From: Microbacterium sp. AK009
GTDB taxonomy: Bacteria; Actinomycetota; Actinomycetes; Actinomycetales; Microbacteriaceae
Assembly: GCF_013410955.1 (NCBI RefSeq)
Contig: NZ_JACCCG010000006.1
Span: 310,001-374,000 of the forward strand
Direction of reading: 5' to 3'
Length of the DNA stretch: 64,000 nt
This document shows, piece by piece, positions 1 to 8,470 of this stretch. The first letter of the stretch is position 1, and the number at the start of each line of letters is the position of its first letter. The notes beneath the pieces were generated by a model. It was not told the DNA's origin and made no database searches. It saw only the letters and a list, made by a program, of their open reading frames with translations. The position numbers and the translations under genes were made by a program.

Positions 1-2
1 AT

Positions 3-2249
3 CCGTTCGTTAAGGTCGCACTCGATGAGCACATCACGACCATCGTCGGGGCCAACGAGTCAGGGAAGAGCCAGGTTCTAGCCGCAATCGAGTTCGGTTT
101 GACGGGCGAGAAGGTCCTTCAGCGTGATTTCTGCCGGTACTCTCCCTTTTTCCTTCGCCACAAAGATCTACTACTGCCGGAGTTTGGCCTGAGGTTCAAA
201 GGCCTCACCGACGCCGACTTGCCCCTCATTGGGGAGGCGCTCGGGCAGGAGGTCGACGCGGTGCCTGAGGAGCTGGCCGTGTTCCGTATGAATACGACTC
301 CAAAGGCACGTGTCTACTTGCGAAATGGTTCGGATTGGGCACTCGCAACGGTGAAGAAGCCGTCCGCGCTGGATCAGCTGGGTATGCCCTCGGTCTTCAA
401 GATCGATGCAGGCGTCCCACTCCCCGACTCGGTGCCAATCAGGTACGTAGCAACTGGCCAAAAGAAGGACGCAATGCCGCACGCCCAGGTGCGCTCGGGG
501 CTGGAGATGCTGTTCGGTGCAATCGGAATGGTCTCATCGCCAACCGACTTCGAGGCGAACCGAGAATCGCTGCGATCGAGTCTTACCGCCAGCTCAAGTG
601 TCGCGGAGACTGACCTGAGAAAGTTTGAGCTCGCACGGACCCTCCTGCTCGACGTGGCCGGCCTCAACCCTGATCTGTTTGAACAGCTCTCCACCGCAAT
701 CGCACAGGGAAAGAGTGGCTATGCCACAAGCATCGTAGACACCATCAACTCAGAGCTGTCCCATGCGCTCAACTTCAAGCACTGGTGGCGGCAAGACCAG
801 CACTTCGAACTTTTCGTGGAGCACCAGGAGTTTCATCTGGACTTCATGATTCGAGACAGGACCGGTCGGACATACTCATTCGACGAACGAAGCGGTGGCC
901 TCAAGTACTTCCTCAGCTACTTTGTGCAATACCTGGCGCACGTTGCGAAGGCGACGAAGGAGGGGCCTAGGGCGCGGCCCGAAATTCTGTTGATGGATGA
1001 GCCGGATGCGTACCTGTCGTCATCCGGGCAGCAGGACCTGCTGCGCATCTTCGAAGCCTTCGCCTTTCCACAAGACTCCGCAGTGCCAGCGGTTCAGGTG
1101 GTGTACGTGACCCACTCGCCGTTCCTCATCGACAAGAACCACGCTGAGCGTCTGAGGGTTCTGGACAAGGGACGACACGACGAGGGCACGCGCGTCGTAG
1201 CTAACGCCGCACGCAACCACTACGAGCCTCTTCGCTCTGCGCTCGGAGAACTCGTGGCGGAGACGACCTTCATGGGTGGCTGCAACCTTATTCTCGAAGG
1301 TGCTTCCGATCAGGTGATGATCGCTGGCATGTCCGGCATTCTTCGCCGCGCCAAGGTACCGGAATCCCAGAATCTGGATCTCAATGTCATCTCGCTAATT
1401 CCCGCGGGATCGGCGAGCCACGTGCCATACATGGCATTCCTCGCGCGCGGCCGTGATGTGGACAAGCCCGCAGTAATCGTCCTTCTCGATAGCGACGAGG
1501 CAGGCGATCAGGCCGTCTCAAAGCTGCGGAAGGGTGGACCCAACGGTAAACAGTTGGTCGATCCTGAGTTCGTACGTCAATTGAGGGACATCGCCGGCTT
1601 GCAGACCGACAACCCGGGCGGAGTGATCGGCATCGAAGATTTGATTCCACTCGAAGTTGCAATGGACGCGGTGCGTCGGTACGCAGCCGAGTTCGTCACC
1701 GATGCGAACGTGTACCAACTCAAACTGGATGCCGAGTCCGTATTCTCGACCTCCGGCGGGACACTCGAGCGCGTGCAGGAAGCCGTCAGGGCTCATCTTT
1801 CCGAGCAAGATTTTCATCTCGACAAGATCGCGTTTGCGAGACATGTCGTCGCGTCCGCCGCATCCAGCGATGTCCCGATTGCGGCGCGGGAGAAGCTCAC
1901 CGCCAACTTTTCTCTGCTGCTTCGAGAACTCGCAGCACTCCAGCGCAAGGCTCTGCGCGTGCAGTCAAGCGAGATGATCAAGGATCGCGTGAACCGCATA
2001 CGCGATCGTTTCCAGACAGACCATCCCACCTCCGCACCGCGGGAGTCCGTGCTTCTGCTTATTGAGGAGATCGACAGTCAACTCGACGAAAGCGCAGAAG
2101 CCGACGATGTGCGTGCCGTGATGGCAACGTGGGTACGTGACTACTCGCTCAACGATGCCCCCCGCGAGCCCATCGACGACTATCCAGCCTTCCTCGAGTC
2201 GTTTGCGGCGCTGCCCTACGCGGGTGTGACGAAGGTTCAAACGATGTAG
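3..2249 (+). CDS. OLD-family ATP-dependent nuclease, 5' end outside window
   Basis: The frame is already open at the window edge, so only the last 748 residues are visible. An ABC/AAA-type Walker A, GANESGKS, is encoded at 48-71, ahead of the first possible internal start (a TTG at 99). The Walker B ILLMDEPDAYLS is at about 984-1019, followed by a switch-like THSPFLI. The C-terminal third has TOPRIM-like acidic motifs, LILEGASD at about 1288 and VLLDSDEAGD at about 1473. This order (split ATPase, then TOPRIM) is that of OLD/GajA-type nucleases, which cut DNA under nucleotide control and often act in phage defence. No UvrD-like GajB partner follows, so a stand-alone OLD protein fits better than Gabija, though a partner could lie upstream. 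Base composition is less GC-rich than in the purine genes. Confidence 0.85.
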   Translation, partial: PFVKVALDEHITTIVGANESGKSQVLAAIEFGLTGEKVLQRDFCRYSPFFLRHKDLLLPEFGLRFKGLTDADLPLIGEALGQEVDAVPEELAVFRMNTTPKARVYLRNGSDWALATVKKPSALDQLGMPSVFKIDAGVPLPDSVPIRYVATGQKKDAMPHAQVRSGLEMLFGAIGMVSSPTDFEANRESLRSSLTASSSVAETDLRKFELARTLLLDVAGLNPDLFEQLSTAIAQGKSGYATSIVDTINSELSHALNFKHWWRQDQHFELFVEHQEFHLDFMIRDRTGRTYSFDERSGGLKYFLSYFVQYLAHVAKATKEGPRARPEILLMDEPDAYLSSSGQQDLLRIFEAFAFPQDSAVPAVQVVYVTHSPFLIDKNHAERLRVLDKGRHDEGTRVVANAARNHYEPLRSALGELVAETTFMGGCNLILEGASDQVMIAGMSGILRRAKVPESQNLDLNVISLIPAGSASHVPYMAFLARGRDVDKPAVIVLLDSDEAGDQAVSKLRKGGPNGKQLVDPEFVRQLRDIAGLQTDNPGGVIGIEDLIPLEVAMDAVRRYAAEFVTDANVYQLKLDAESVFSTSGGTLERVQEAVRAHLSEQDFHLDKIAFARHVVASAASSDVPIAAREKLTANFSLLLRELAALQRKALRVQSSEMIKDRVNRIRDRFQTDHPTSAPRESVLLLIEEIDSQLDESAEADDVRAVMATWVRDYSLNDAPREPIDDYPAFLESFAALPYAGVTKVQTM

Positions 2250-2320
2250 TTGCACCGACCTCCCGTTGCGTAAGTGCAAACCTTGATCCCCTTGGCGGGG
2301 CGAAGCCGCAGACGCCTTCG

Positions 2321-2358
2321 CACGCGCTCATGCCCGCACGCGCTCATGCCCGCACGCG
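2321..2358. repeat. 16-bp tandem repeat, 2.4 copies
   Basis: The unit CACGCGCTCATGCCCG occurs at 2321-2336 and 2337-2352 with no mismatch, and the next six bases start a third copy. It lies in the gap after the OLD gene. No function is evident. Confidence 0.8.
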
Positions 2359-2431
2359 ATGGACCCCTTACGAGCGATGCCCGGTCAGGGATCGCTTACA
2401 AGTGCGCCGCGTGGCCTGAGGTCTGCGAGCG

Positions 2432-2788
2432 CTACCGGGCAGCCACGTACGCGCGAGTAATCCAGTCCCTTACCTCGTCATCGATCTCATTGACGGCACG
2501 CAACTCGAGATGGTGCATGAACACACCTGCCCGCGGTTCGACCACCTCCTTCCACCTCGGGTTCTCGACGTGCTGGGGCAGCGCCAGCGAGAGCACCAGC
2601 GGCGCGCCGCGTTCTCCCAGGTATTGAGCGGGTGCCCACGCGATCGCGAACGTTCGTCCGGCACGGAATGCCAGCTGGCTCTTGGACAACTCTTCCGTCA
2701 CCGTTCCCACCCCGAGGATCACAGCCCGCAGCGCGTTGAGGAGTCCGCGAGAGTCGGCGTGGTCAACGAGGTACTCCTCCAGATTCAT
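2432..2788 (-). CDS. DUF5655-like protein
   Basis: The product is a 118-residue soluble protein that resembles DUF5655 proteins, a family without a known biochemical role that sometimes occurs as the C-terminal part of larger proteins. Conserved-looking features are the N-terminal NLEEYL, a central FRAGRTFAIAW strand, and a C-terminal H-x-L-E-L segment followed by DDEVRDWI. I chose the ATG at 2788; an in-frame GTG at 2794 is the alternative, and neither has a clear ribosome binding site. It has no operon partner, with gaps on both sides. The family assignment is from pattern recognition and is moderately sure. Confidence 0.7.
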   Translation of the reverse strand: MNLEEYLVDHADSRGLLNALRAVILGVGTVTEELSKSQLAFRAGRTFAIAWAPAQYLGERGAPLVLSLALPQHVENPRWKEVVEPRAGVFMHHLELRAVNEIDDEVRDWITRAYVAAR

Positions 2789-3130
2789 GGACACATGGTG
2801 TCGGGGACCTCAGGGCGCGGGCAAGGTGACGCTCCGATTCTCCGCGACCGCGGTCGGCACACCGGCTCCGCTATACCGTCGAGGGCGGGCACCGAGGGCG
2901 CCTCTCCACGCGCCGCATGGCTCGTCCGCGACGTGGCCCTCGCGTGCAGTGCCCGTGTGGGGATCCTGTCGACCCACCGGTGGGATCCGAGACTCATTCA
3001 ACTCCTCGGTTATCGACGTCCGCCCTCGGCCGGCGTGATCGGAGTCTGGCTGTGTCAAGGCGGTAGCGACCGCGTCCTGTGTCGTGCTCGTCTTGAGCGA
3101 CGGGAATCGCAGATTTCAAAGGAGAGTGAA
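2789..3130. other. Intergenic gap with no supported gene
   Basis: This 342-base gap lies between the divergent DUF5655-like and DinB-like genes. Frames are open on both strands, but none has a convincing start, ribosome site or recognisable protein pattern. The last bases carry the AAAGGAGA ribosome binding site of the next gene. Confidence 0.5.
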
Positions 3131-3739
3131 GTGAACGAGATTGAGACCTTCATACGCGCCGATCGTGTGCTCGCCGACGTCATCACCCGCATCCCGCCCG
3201 ACCTGATGAAACAGTCTCTCCCCACCGGCTTCCCCACGCGAGACAACAGCACCTACACCTACCGGCAGATGTTGAACTACCAGGCCTATGACGAAGCGTG
3301 GATCCCCGACATGATGGCTGGCCGCACCCTCGACGATGTGGGTCAAGACGCCCATGGTGGACCACTCGAGAACGATCTTCTCGGAACTGATCCGTCCGGC
3401 CGCTTCCGCGACCTGGTGGAGAAGTCCATCGCATCGGTGCGCGAACGGAGCGAGTCCGAACTCGACACCCGGACAGTTCATTACACCTATGGCGACTACC
3501 CGCTTCGGGAGGCGCTTTGGCATGCGATCGTCTTCCGAACGACCAGAGCCTTCGATTACGCGAGAGCGATCGGAGCGGGCGCCGTTCTACCCGACGACCT
3601 CGTTGAGTCGGTGTGGGCAATCGTCGAACCCCACGCGGAGGAGTGGCGCAGAATCGGGGTCTTCGGTCCAGCCGTCCAGATCGAGGCACAAGCACCCCTC
3701 CAAGATCGACTTATGGCAATCACCGGGCGCCAGCCGTAA
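3131..3739 (+). CDS. DinB/maleylpyruvate isomerase-like protein
   Basis: The product has 202 residues. Its length, helical character and spaced His/Asp residues resemble the DinB_2/MDMPI metal-binding superfamily, whose members are mycothiol-dependent enzymes or uncharacterised four-helix proteins. One clear segment is TVHYTYGDYPLREALWHAI, where His and Asp sit as in metal-binding helices, followed by FRTTRAFDYARAIG. The GTG start at 3131 follows AAAGGAGAG at good spacing; the open frame extends far upstream without a site. The exact reaction cannot be inferred. The closest description is a TIGR03086-like protein, with modest certainty. Confidence 0.7.
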   Translation: MNEIETFIRADRVLADVITRIPPDLMKQSLPTGFPTRDNSTYTYRQMLNYQAYDEAWIPDMMAGRTLDDVGQDAHGGPLENDLLGTDPSGRFRDLVEKSIASVRERSESELDTRTVHYTYGDYPLREALWHAIVFRTTRAFDYARAIGAGAVLPDDLVESVWAIVEPHAEEWRRIGVFGPAVQIEAQAPLQDRLMAITGRQP

Positions 3740-3816
3740 CGCCCGATCGGCCACGAGTGAGGCATCAACGATCCGTGGCAACGCCCAGCATTCAATGCAG
3801 AGCCGCCCCGTCCGAT

Positions 3817-3850
3817 CCACGCCCGATTAGGGATCCCCAAACGGGCGTGG
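3817..3850. repeat. 34-bp near-perfect palindrome
   Basis: Arms CCACGCCCG (3817-3825) and CGGGCGTGG (3842-3850) flank a GGGATCCC core. The half-site, roughly GATCCCCAA(A/T)CGGGCG, recurs at 10796-10812 and 11809-11825, and in reverse at 2379-2395. All copies lie between genes in the accessory part of the window. It could be an end of a small mobile element or a protein-binding site. Confidence 0.65.
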
Positions 3851-3992
3851 GCGATGGCGGCGCCGTTGCGCGCGATGGGCGGATCGCCGTGTCGACCCGC
3901 GGGTCCGTGGCCGATCGCGGTGACGCTCATGCCATGCGCCCCCAGCCACCGGGTGCCCGCCCACGAACTTGGTCGAATCCAAAACACGCCGT

Positions 3993-4037
3993 GCCGGGTC
4001 GAGTGTGCTCGCGACGACCACGCACACTCGACCCGGC
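3993..4037 (-). terminator. Hairpin after the NIPSNAP gene
   Basis: A 16-bp perfect stem (left arm GCCGGGTCGAGTGTGC at 3993-4008, complement at 4022-4037) with a 13-nt loop lies 26 bases past the stop of the leftward operon. No T-run is obvious, which is common for high-GC terminators. Confidence 0.7.
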
Positions 4038-4062
4038 CCTTCGGGACGGTCGGCCGGGTCCG

Positions 4063-4380
4063 CTACCCGAGGGGCGAGCCGGCTACCGGTTCCAGCAGGA
4101 TGTCGTGCACGTCGATGATGTCGGCGGCGTCGAAGCCATCCATGTCGGCTGCGAGCTCAGGGCTCGCGATGTAGGAGGCGAGGAACTCGTCCGGGTCAAC
4201 GCCGTCGCGAAATGACAGCAGCGCTATCAAGCGGTGCGCGTCGGGCTGTTCATCTGTCCAGAACCCATGGACGGTAGCGCCGAACGGCGGCATGCTGCTG
4301 ACATGCCGCGGCCACTGCACGGTCGCATACTTCTGCAACGCTTCCGACGTGCGCAGAGTGTAGGTCTTGATCTGATACAT
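4063..4380 (-). CDS. NIPSNAP family protein
   Basis: The product is a 105-residue single ferredoxin-like domain starting MYQIKTYTL, the usual opening of NIPSNAP proteins. It also has the family-like WPRHVSSMPPFGATVHGFW segment and a DPDEFLASY helix. NIPSNAP proteins are small dimeric alpha/beta-barrel proteins, often next to oxidoreductases or SnoaL-like proteins and mostly without an assigned reaction. The ATG at 4380 is chosen because it matches the family N terminus; the frame stays open to 4599 without a family match. It lies 67 bases downstream of the SnoaL-like gene on the same strand, so the two probably form one operon under the divergent TetR gene. Confidence 0.8.
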   Translation of the reverse strand: MYQIKTYTLRTSEALQKYATVQWPRHVSSMPPFGATVHGFWTDEQPDAHRLIALLSFRDGVDPDEFLASYIASPELAADMDGFDAADIIDVHDILLEPVAGSPLG

Positions 4381-4447
4381 GTTCCGGCTGCGTTCGGGTA
4401 TCGGGGATGGATCGGTCACGTCTGAGTGCATCGGTGACAAATGAGGC

Positions 4448-4915
4448 TCACGCGTTCGCGGTGTTCTTGGTCGCTTCGATCGCCGTGGCGAAGTCAGGGT
4501 CGGCCCCGAGCTGTGAGAACCAGATGTTCGCCGAGTTGTAGCAATTGAACGTTTCGATCTTGCCGTCTCGGAAATACCAGAAATCCGCGGTCGGCACATC
4601 GATTCGCCTGCCCGTCGGAGGGATAGCGCCCGCCGGAGTCGGAAACTCGCCGAGATGGGTTCCCTGGATCCGCAGTTCTACAGCGACGACGTCACCGACC
4701 ACGTGGAAGGCGAGCAGCTCACGGTGGATGTCGGGGAAGACGCTCACGAGTCCCGCCAGAGCCGCCGGGATCTCGTCCCCGCGGAACGTCAGCGAGTTCG
4801 GAATGTCGTTGAACGTGCCGTCCTCGGTGAACAGGGCGCGGAAACCCAGCCCGTCAAGCGAGTCGGCTTCGACCAGCCGGTACGCCTCGCGAATGATCTC
4901 TTCGTTGCTCTTCAT
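4448..4915 (-). CDS. SnoaL-like / NTF2-fold protein
   Basis: The product is a 155-residue NTF2-fold protein. An N-terminal helix is followed by FTEDGTFNDIPN, a GTHLGEFPTPAGAIPPTGRRI segment interrupted only by family-typical turns, and WYFRDGKIETFNCY near the end. The pattern is that of SnoaL-like polyketide-cyclase relatives (ester cyclases), which bind small hydrophobic molecules and act as cyclases, isomerases or hydrolases. GAGGAGTCGAA before the ATG is a good ribosome site. It is the first gene of a two-gene unit with the NIPSNAP gene, transcribed away from the TetR gene at 5022. The substrate cannot be predicted. Confidence 0.85.
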   Translation of the reverse strand: MKSNEEIIREAYRLVEADSLDGLGFRALFTEDGTFNDIPNSLTFRGDEIPAALAGLVSVFPDIHRELLAFHVVGDVVAVELRIQGTHLGEFPTPAGAIPPTGRRIDVPTADFWYFRDGKIETFNCYNSANIWFSQLGADPDFATAIEATKNTANA

Positions 4916-4955
4916 TTCGACTCCTCATCCTTGGTGTTGCCGTCGTCACGAGTTG

Positions 4956-5015
4956 TGGACGACTAAGTCCATAACGGTATGGGTTTTGGACCGCATCGTC
5001 AAGAACGTGTACCGT
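4956..5015 (+). promoter_or_regulatory. TetR operator candidate and leaderless promoter
   Basis: The palindrome TGGAC-N6-GTCCA lies at 4956-4971 between the SnoaL gene and the divergent TetR gene. A -35-like TTGGAC (4986-4991) and a -10-like TACCGT (5010-5015) are 18 bases apart. The -10 box ends six bases before the TetR start codon, predicting a leaderless mRNA. Confidence 0.6.
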
Positions 5016-5021
5016 GTCGGT

Positions 5022-5618
5022 ATGGCGAGACCGAGGAAATTCGACGAAGACGCGGTCCTCTCCCAGGCGTCTAAACAGTTCTGGACGCATGGCTACGCCG
5101 GGACGAGCATGGACGTCGTCGCTCAAGCGACCCACCTGGGCAAAGGCAGCCTGTACGGGGCGTTCGGCGGCAAACGCGACCTGTTCCTGCGGGTCTACGA
5201 CGCATACTGCGCGCGCGCCGCCAGCGACGTTGCTGAGGGGTTGAGCGGGCCGGACGACGGCGCGTATGCCCGCCTGTGCGCGCACATTCGAGCCGCCGCG
5301 GCCGGGGTTGCCGCGGACACGCGCCACCGCGGCTGTCTCCTGGCGAAGGGTGCCGCGGAGCTGTCCGAGCACGACCCGCAGGTCGAGGCGCGAGCCCGGC
5401 TCACGTTGGAGGGCATGGTTGCGACGCTGGCCGACGGCATCTCCGCCGCGCAGCGTTCAGGTGACATCGACAGCGCGGCCGACCCGCAACAGCTTGCGGC
5501 GCTCATCTTGGCCGTGCTTCGCGGTATCGAGGCACTCGGGAAGGCGGGGATCGACGCCGACCGACTGGAGGGCGTCGCCGAGACTGCGATCAGTCTTCTT
5601 CCCCGCACCTCGACGTAG
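5022..5618 (+). CDS. TetR/AcrR family regulator
   Basis: The product has 198 residues. The N-terminal helix-turn-helix (about residues 5-50) is typical: ARPRKFDEDAVL, then GYAGTSMDVVAQATHLGKGS and LYGAFGGKRDLFL. The C-terminal half is the usual helical ligand-binding domain (TetR_C_16-like). The ATG at 5022 is supported by the -10 box six bases upstream, although the frame is open back to 4545. It is divergent from the SnoaL/NIPSNAP operon, with a palindrome in between, so it most likely represses that operon and perhaps itself. It may be co-transcribed with the NTF2-like gene 77 bases downstream. The ligand is unknown. Confidence 0.9.
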   Translation: MARPRKFDEDAVLSQASKQFWTHGYAGTSMDVVAQATHLGKGSLYGAFGGKRDLFLRVYDAYCARAASDVAEGLSGPDDGAYARLCAHIRAAAAGVAADTRHRGCLLAKGAAELSEHDPQVEARARLTLEGMVATLADGISAAQRSGDIDSAADPQQLAALILAVLRGIEALGKAGIDADRLEGVAETAISLLPRTST

Positions 5619-5695
5619 CGCTGCGGGAACGAGTTCGATCGGCCGGCCGCCCGAAGCGGTCAAGACCCATGTGGAAGGGACTCTGGAGGGAACAC

Positions 5696-6034
5696 ATGTC
5701 TGATGCAAGCAAGCGCCTGCTCGAGGAAGCGAACGCCGCCGTCGATCGGGGTGATTACGAGGACTTCCTCGCTTTCTGCACGGAGGACACGGTGTGGACG
5801 TTCGTCGGCGACCGCACACTTCGCGGCAAAGACGAGGTGCGGACATGGATGCTCGGGGAGTACGAGAAGCCGCCACGAAACAACGTTGCGCAGCTCATCG
5901 CCGAGGACGACAGCCTCGTCGCCCTGGGCACCATCGTCACCGTGCACGGCGGTCGAGAAGTGACTCACACGTACTGCGATGTATGGCGACTGCGCGACGG
6001 GAAGCTGTCCGAGCTCCGCGCGTTCGTGATGTGA
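5696..6034 (+). CDS. NTF2-like (SnoaL) family protein
   Basis: The product is a 112-residue NTF2-fold protein. ANAAVDRGDYEDFLAFCTED is the usual first helix pair, TVWTFVGDRTLRGKDEV the first strand region, and WRLRDGKLSELRAFVM the terminal strand. Family members are small ketosteroid-isomerase-like enzymes or binding proteins. CTGGAGGGAACAC precedes the ATG at 5696 and decides this start over the upstream in-frame ATG at 5669. It follows the TetR gene on the same strand and is a second NTF2-fold gene within 1.3 kb, distinct in sequence from the one at 4448. Substrate unknown. Confidence 0.85.
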   Translation: MSDASKRLLEEANAAVDRGDYEDFLAFCTEDTVWTFVGDRTLRGKDEVRTWMLGEYEKPPRNNVAQLIAEDDSLVALGTIVTVHGGREVTHTYCDVWRLRDGKLSELRAFVM

Positions 6035-6229
6035 TCGGGGAACCGCGAAGGGTCGGCACCCCACCTGCGCCCGGCGTGCTCGTGCGACCGAGCCTCGTCG
6101 TGAACACGGTAGGTGAAGAAGCGTGATGGTGCTATCAGGAACATCGATGATGGCGATGTCTCCTTCTCGTGGGCGGGACCTCGTGCAGCGTTTCGTGGTC
6201 GCGTCACGTCTGTGCGTGGTGGGGCCGGG

Positions 6230-7012
6230 TCAGAGGAACGCGCCGCCCGCCGCTTCGATTCGTTGGCCGGTGATCCATGCCATGTCCGGGTGCAGAAGAC
6301 CAGCCACAGCGAGAGCGATGTCGTCGGGCGTCCCTACGCGCCCGAAAGCGGTGCGACTGCTGATGTACTCGCGGAGGGCCTCGCTGTCGCGCATCGCGCC
6401 GCCGTTGAAGTCCGTCGCGGTCGGGCCTGGGGCGATGGAGTTCACCCGGATTCCGCGCGGGCCGAGCGCCATCGCCAGTGTCCCGGTCAACGACTCCAGA
6501 GCGGCTTTCGACGCCGAGTAGAGGAGGCTTGTGGGGTCGGCCTGCCGTGTCATCTGTGTGCTGACGTTCACAACGCTCGCACCCGGTGGCATCAGGTCGG
6601 CAAGGGCCTGGGTGAGGAAAAGCGGGCCACGGATGTTGACGGCGAACGACTCCTCGTAGTCCTCGGGCGTCAGCTCATCGAGGGCGCGGAACACGCCGAC
6701 TCCCGCGTTGTTGATCAGAACGTCGAGCCTAGGGGTGTCCCCGTCGCTCAGGAGCGTGACCAGGCGTTCTCGAAATGCGGTGAAGGGTGCGGCCTCTGTG
6801 AGATCGAGCGGGATGCTGTCAGCTGTGCCTCCGCGATGCCTGATCGCACGCAGCACGGCGGCCGCACCGGCACTGCCCGGCCGGTGTGTTACCACCACGT
6901 GGAAGTCGCGGGCGGCAAGCGCCTCTGCGATGCCGCGGCCGAGTCCACGGCCGCCTCCCGTCACAAGCGCACTTCGGACTGATCGCTTCTCACCCGTCTC
7001 CCGATCGGTCAC
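6230..7012 (-). CDS. SDR family oxidoreductase
   Basis: The product is a 260-residue classical short-chain dehydrogenase. The cofactor motif TGGGRGLGRG is near residue 16, NNAG is in the middle, and the catalytic YSASK follows VNVSTQMT. IRVNSIAPGPTATDF is the usual segment after the active site. The likely reaction is NAD(P)-dependent oxidation or reduction of an alcohol or ketone. The GTG start overlaps the upstream reductase stop in a GTGA, so translation is coupled. It is the last gene of a four-gene operon (8471-6230) with an F420-type reductase, an esterase and another SDR, controlled by the TetR encoded at 9371. The substrate is unknown. Confidence 0.9.
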   Translation of the reverse strand: MTDRETGEKRSVRSALVTGGGRGLGRGIAEALAARDFHVVVTHRPGSAGAAAVLRAIRHRGGTADSIPLDLTEAAPFTAFRERLVTLLSDGDTPRLDVLINNAGVGVFRALDELTPEDYEESFAVNIRGPLFLTQALADLMPPGASVVNVSTQMTRQADPTSLLYSASKAALESLTGTLAMALGPRGIRVNSIAPGPTATDFNGGAMRDSEALREYISSRTAFGRVGTPDDIALAVAGLLHPDMAWITGQRIEAAGGAFL

Positions 7013-7446
7013 TGCCGGCCCCCGCGCGCTGTCGAAGCCTCGAAGAGAACGTGCACCAGCGGGGATCCGCGCATCCACCGCTCGATGGATTCGACGGGCT
7101 GGGCGAGATATCCGCTGTGCCGTGGGTGATTCAGGTCCGCGATGATCGGGGTGAATACTCGACGACGCTCGGCTGGGTCGAGGACGGGTTCGGCGCGCGC
7201 CGCAAGGTCGGCCCGTGCGCCGTATTTGAGGTGGAAGGTGAAGTCGGGGTTGGCGATCAGGTTGGCGTACCAATCGCGGGCCGCCGGCTGCGTCGTCAGA
7301 TAGATCTCGCCATCGGCCCGGTAGAACCAGATCTCGATCCGGCGAGCTCGGCCGGTCTTCGCACCGATGGTCGTGATGTCGATCGTCCGCTCGGACGCGG
7401 ACGACTCTGGAGTAATGGCGAGTGCGCGCTCGATCTGTTCGTTCAT
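7009..7446 (-). CDS. Nitroreductase/deazaflavin-dependent oxidoreductase
   Basis: The product is a 145-residue split-barrel protein. TIGAKTGRARRIEIWFYRADG is the hallmark of the Ddn/DUF385 family, whose characterised members use the deazaflavin F420H2 to reduce nitroimidazoles, quinones or enones. A WYANLIANPDFTFHLKYG segment, also typical, follows. Some members bind other flavins or heme, so F420 use is a family-based inference. AGAGAG lies upstream of the ATG. It is the third gene of the operon, 33 bases after the esterase gene and overlapping the next SDR by four bases. A shorter relative is encoded at 14386. Confidence 0.85.
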   Translation of the reverse strand: MNEQIERALAITPESSASERTIDITTIGAKTGRARRIEIWFYRADGEIYLTTQPAARDWYANLIANPDFTFHLKYGARADLAARAEPVLDPAERRRVFTPIIADLNHPRHSGYLAQPVESIERWMRGSPLVHVLFEASTARGGRQ

Positions 7447-7479
7447 TTTCGCTCTCTTTTCTGGGGGTTCCCGTGCGAT

Positions 7480-8433
7480 TCAGATCTCGTGGATGATCCG
7501 GATCTTCTCGTCCTGGTGTCGTCGTCCCGCGGGATCGCCCATCAGCAGGATGTCGAACGCGTGCGGGTAGCCGGGGTGCACATGGAGCTCGGTCGACACG
7601 CCCGCGCGCCATAGCCGGTTGGCGTACGCGACGTTGGAGTCACGGAAGATATCCAGTTCGCCGACTTCGATGTACGCGGGTGCGACGTCAGTGAGATCTG
7701 CCGTCCTGGCCGGCACCGCCACCGCCACCTCGGGAGCGTCCGGGGGCGTCTCGCTTAGGACGGCGGCCCACGCCGTCCGCTCGAACTCATACGAGAACAT
7801 GGCTTCAGCCGCTGCCGCGAGGTGGGGGTCTGGCGTCGCCCGGTCATCCAACATGGGGTAGATCAGGATCTGCCGGGCCAGCGGCACGCCACGGTCGCGC
7901 GCAAGCACCGCGAGTGCTGCGGCGATGCCGCCGCCGGCACTGTCGCCCATCACTGCGATGCGGTTCGGATCGACGCCGAGCGCCGGCGCCTGGGCGACGA
8001 GCCACTCCAGGGCGGCGAGGGCGTCGAATGCAGCCGTGCCGGCGCGCACCCCGGGGGAGATCCGGTAGTCCACGGAGAGGAAGGGAACGCGGGTCCAGCC
8101 GACATAGGTCCGAACCAGCGGGTCGTAGAGGTCGACGCTGCCGGCGACCATGGCGCCGCCGTGCAGGTAGAGCACCGCCGGCCCGGGATTGGTCACTGTG
8201 GGGGAAGTCCACCGGACTCGGATCCTCGCGTGGTCGGTTGTGTCGACGAAGGTGTCCGCGGCGGTGACACCCGGCACATCAGGGAGTCCACTCATCTGCG
8301 CCAGCCCGTCGTCGAGGATGGCGCGGAGCGTCTGCACGTCACCGGCGGCGAAAGCCGGAAAGTGCGGCGAACCGGTTGGTCCTGCGCCGGAGCCGATGAT
8401 GGCGCGGATGCGGTCGTGAAGAGTCAGTGCCAC
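7480..8433 (-). CDS. Alpha/beta hydrolase, HSL-type esterase
   Basis: The product is a 317-residue esterase of the hormone-sensitive-lipase group. The oxyanion-hole motif LHGGA is at residues 90-94, the nucleophile elbow GDSAGG has Ser165, and the acid and base are probably Asp261 (GELD) and His291 (YPHAFD). It should hydrolyse small carboxylic esters or lactones in the cytoplasm, since no signal peptide is seen. The GTG at 8433 follows GAGAGGGGG and is preferred over upstream starts that would overlap the SDR gene. It is second in the TetR-controlled operon, 37 bases after the first SDR gene. Confidence 0.9.
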   Translation of the reverse strand: MALTLHDRIRAIIGSGAGPTGSPHFPAFAAGDVQTLRAILDDGLAQMSGLPDVPGVTAADTFVDTTDHARIRVRWTSPTVTNPGPAVLYLHGGAMVAGSVDLYDPLVRTYVGWTRVPFLSVDYRISPGVRAGTAAFDALAALEWLVAQAPALGVDPNRIAVMGDSAGGGIAAALAVLARDRGVPLARQILIYPMLDDRATPDPHLAAAAEAMFSYEFERTAWAAVLSETPPDAPEVAVAVPARTADLTDVAPAYIEVGELDIFRDSNVAYANRLWRAGVSTELHVHPGYPHAFDILLMGDPAGRRHQDEKIRIIHEI

Positions 8434-8470
8434 CGGCGACCCCCTCTCGAGCGCAACGCAATCGACGCGC

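Noticed and set aside
6113..6982. Rightward 289-codon frame
   Set aside because: It is antisense to the SDR gene at 6230-7012 and has no family-like pattern.
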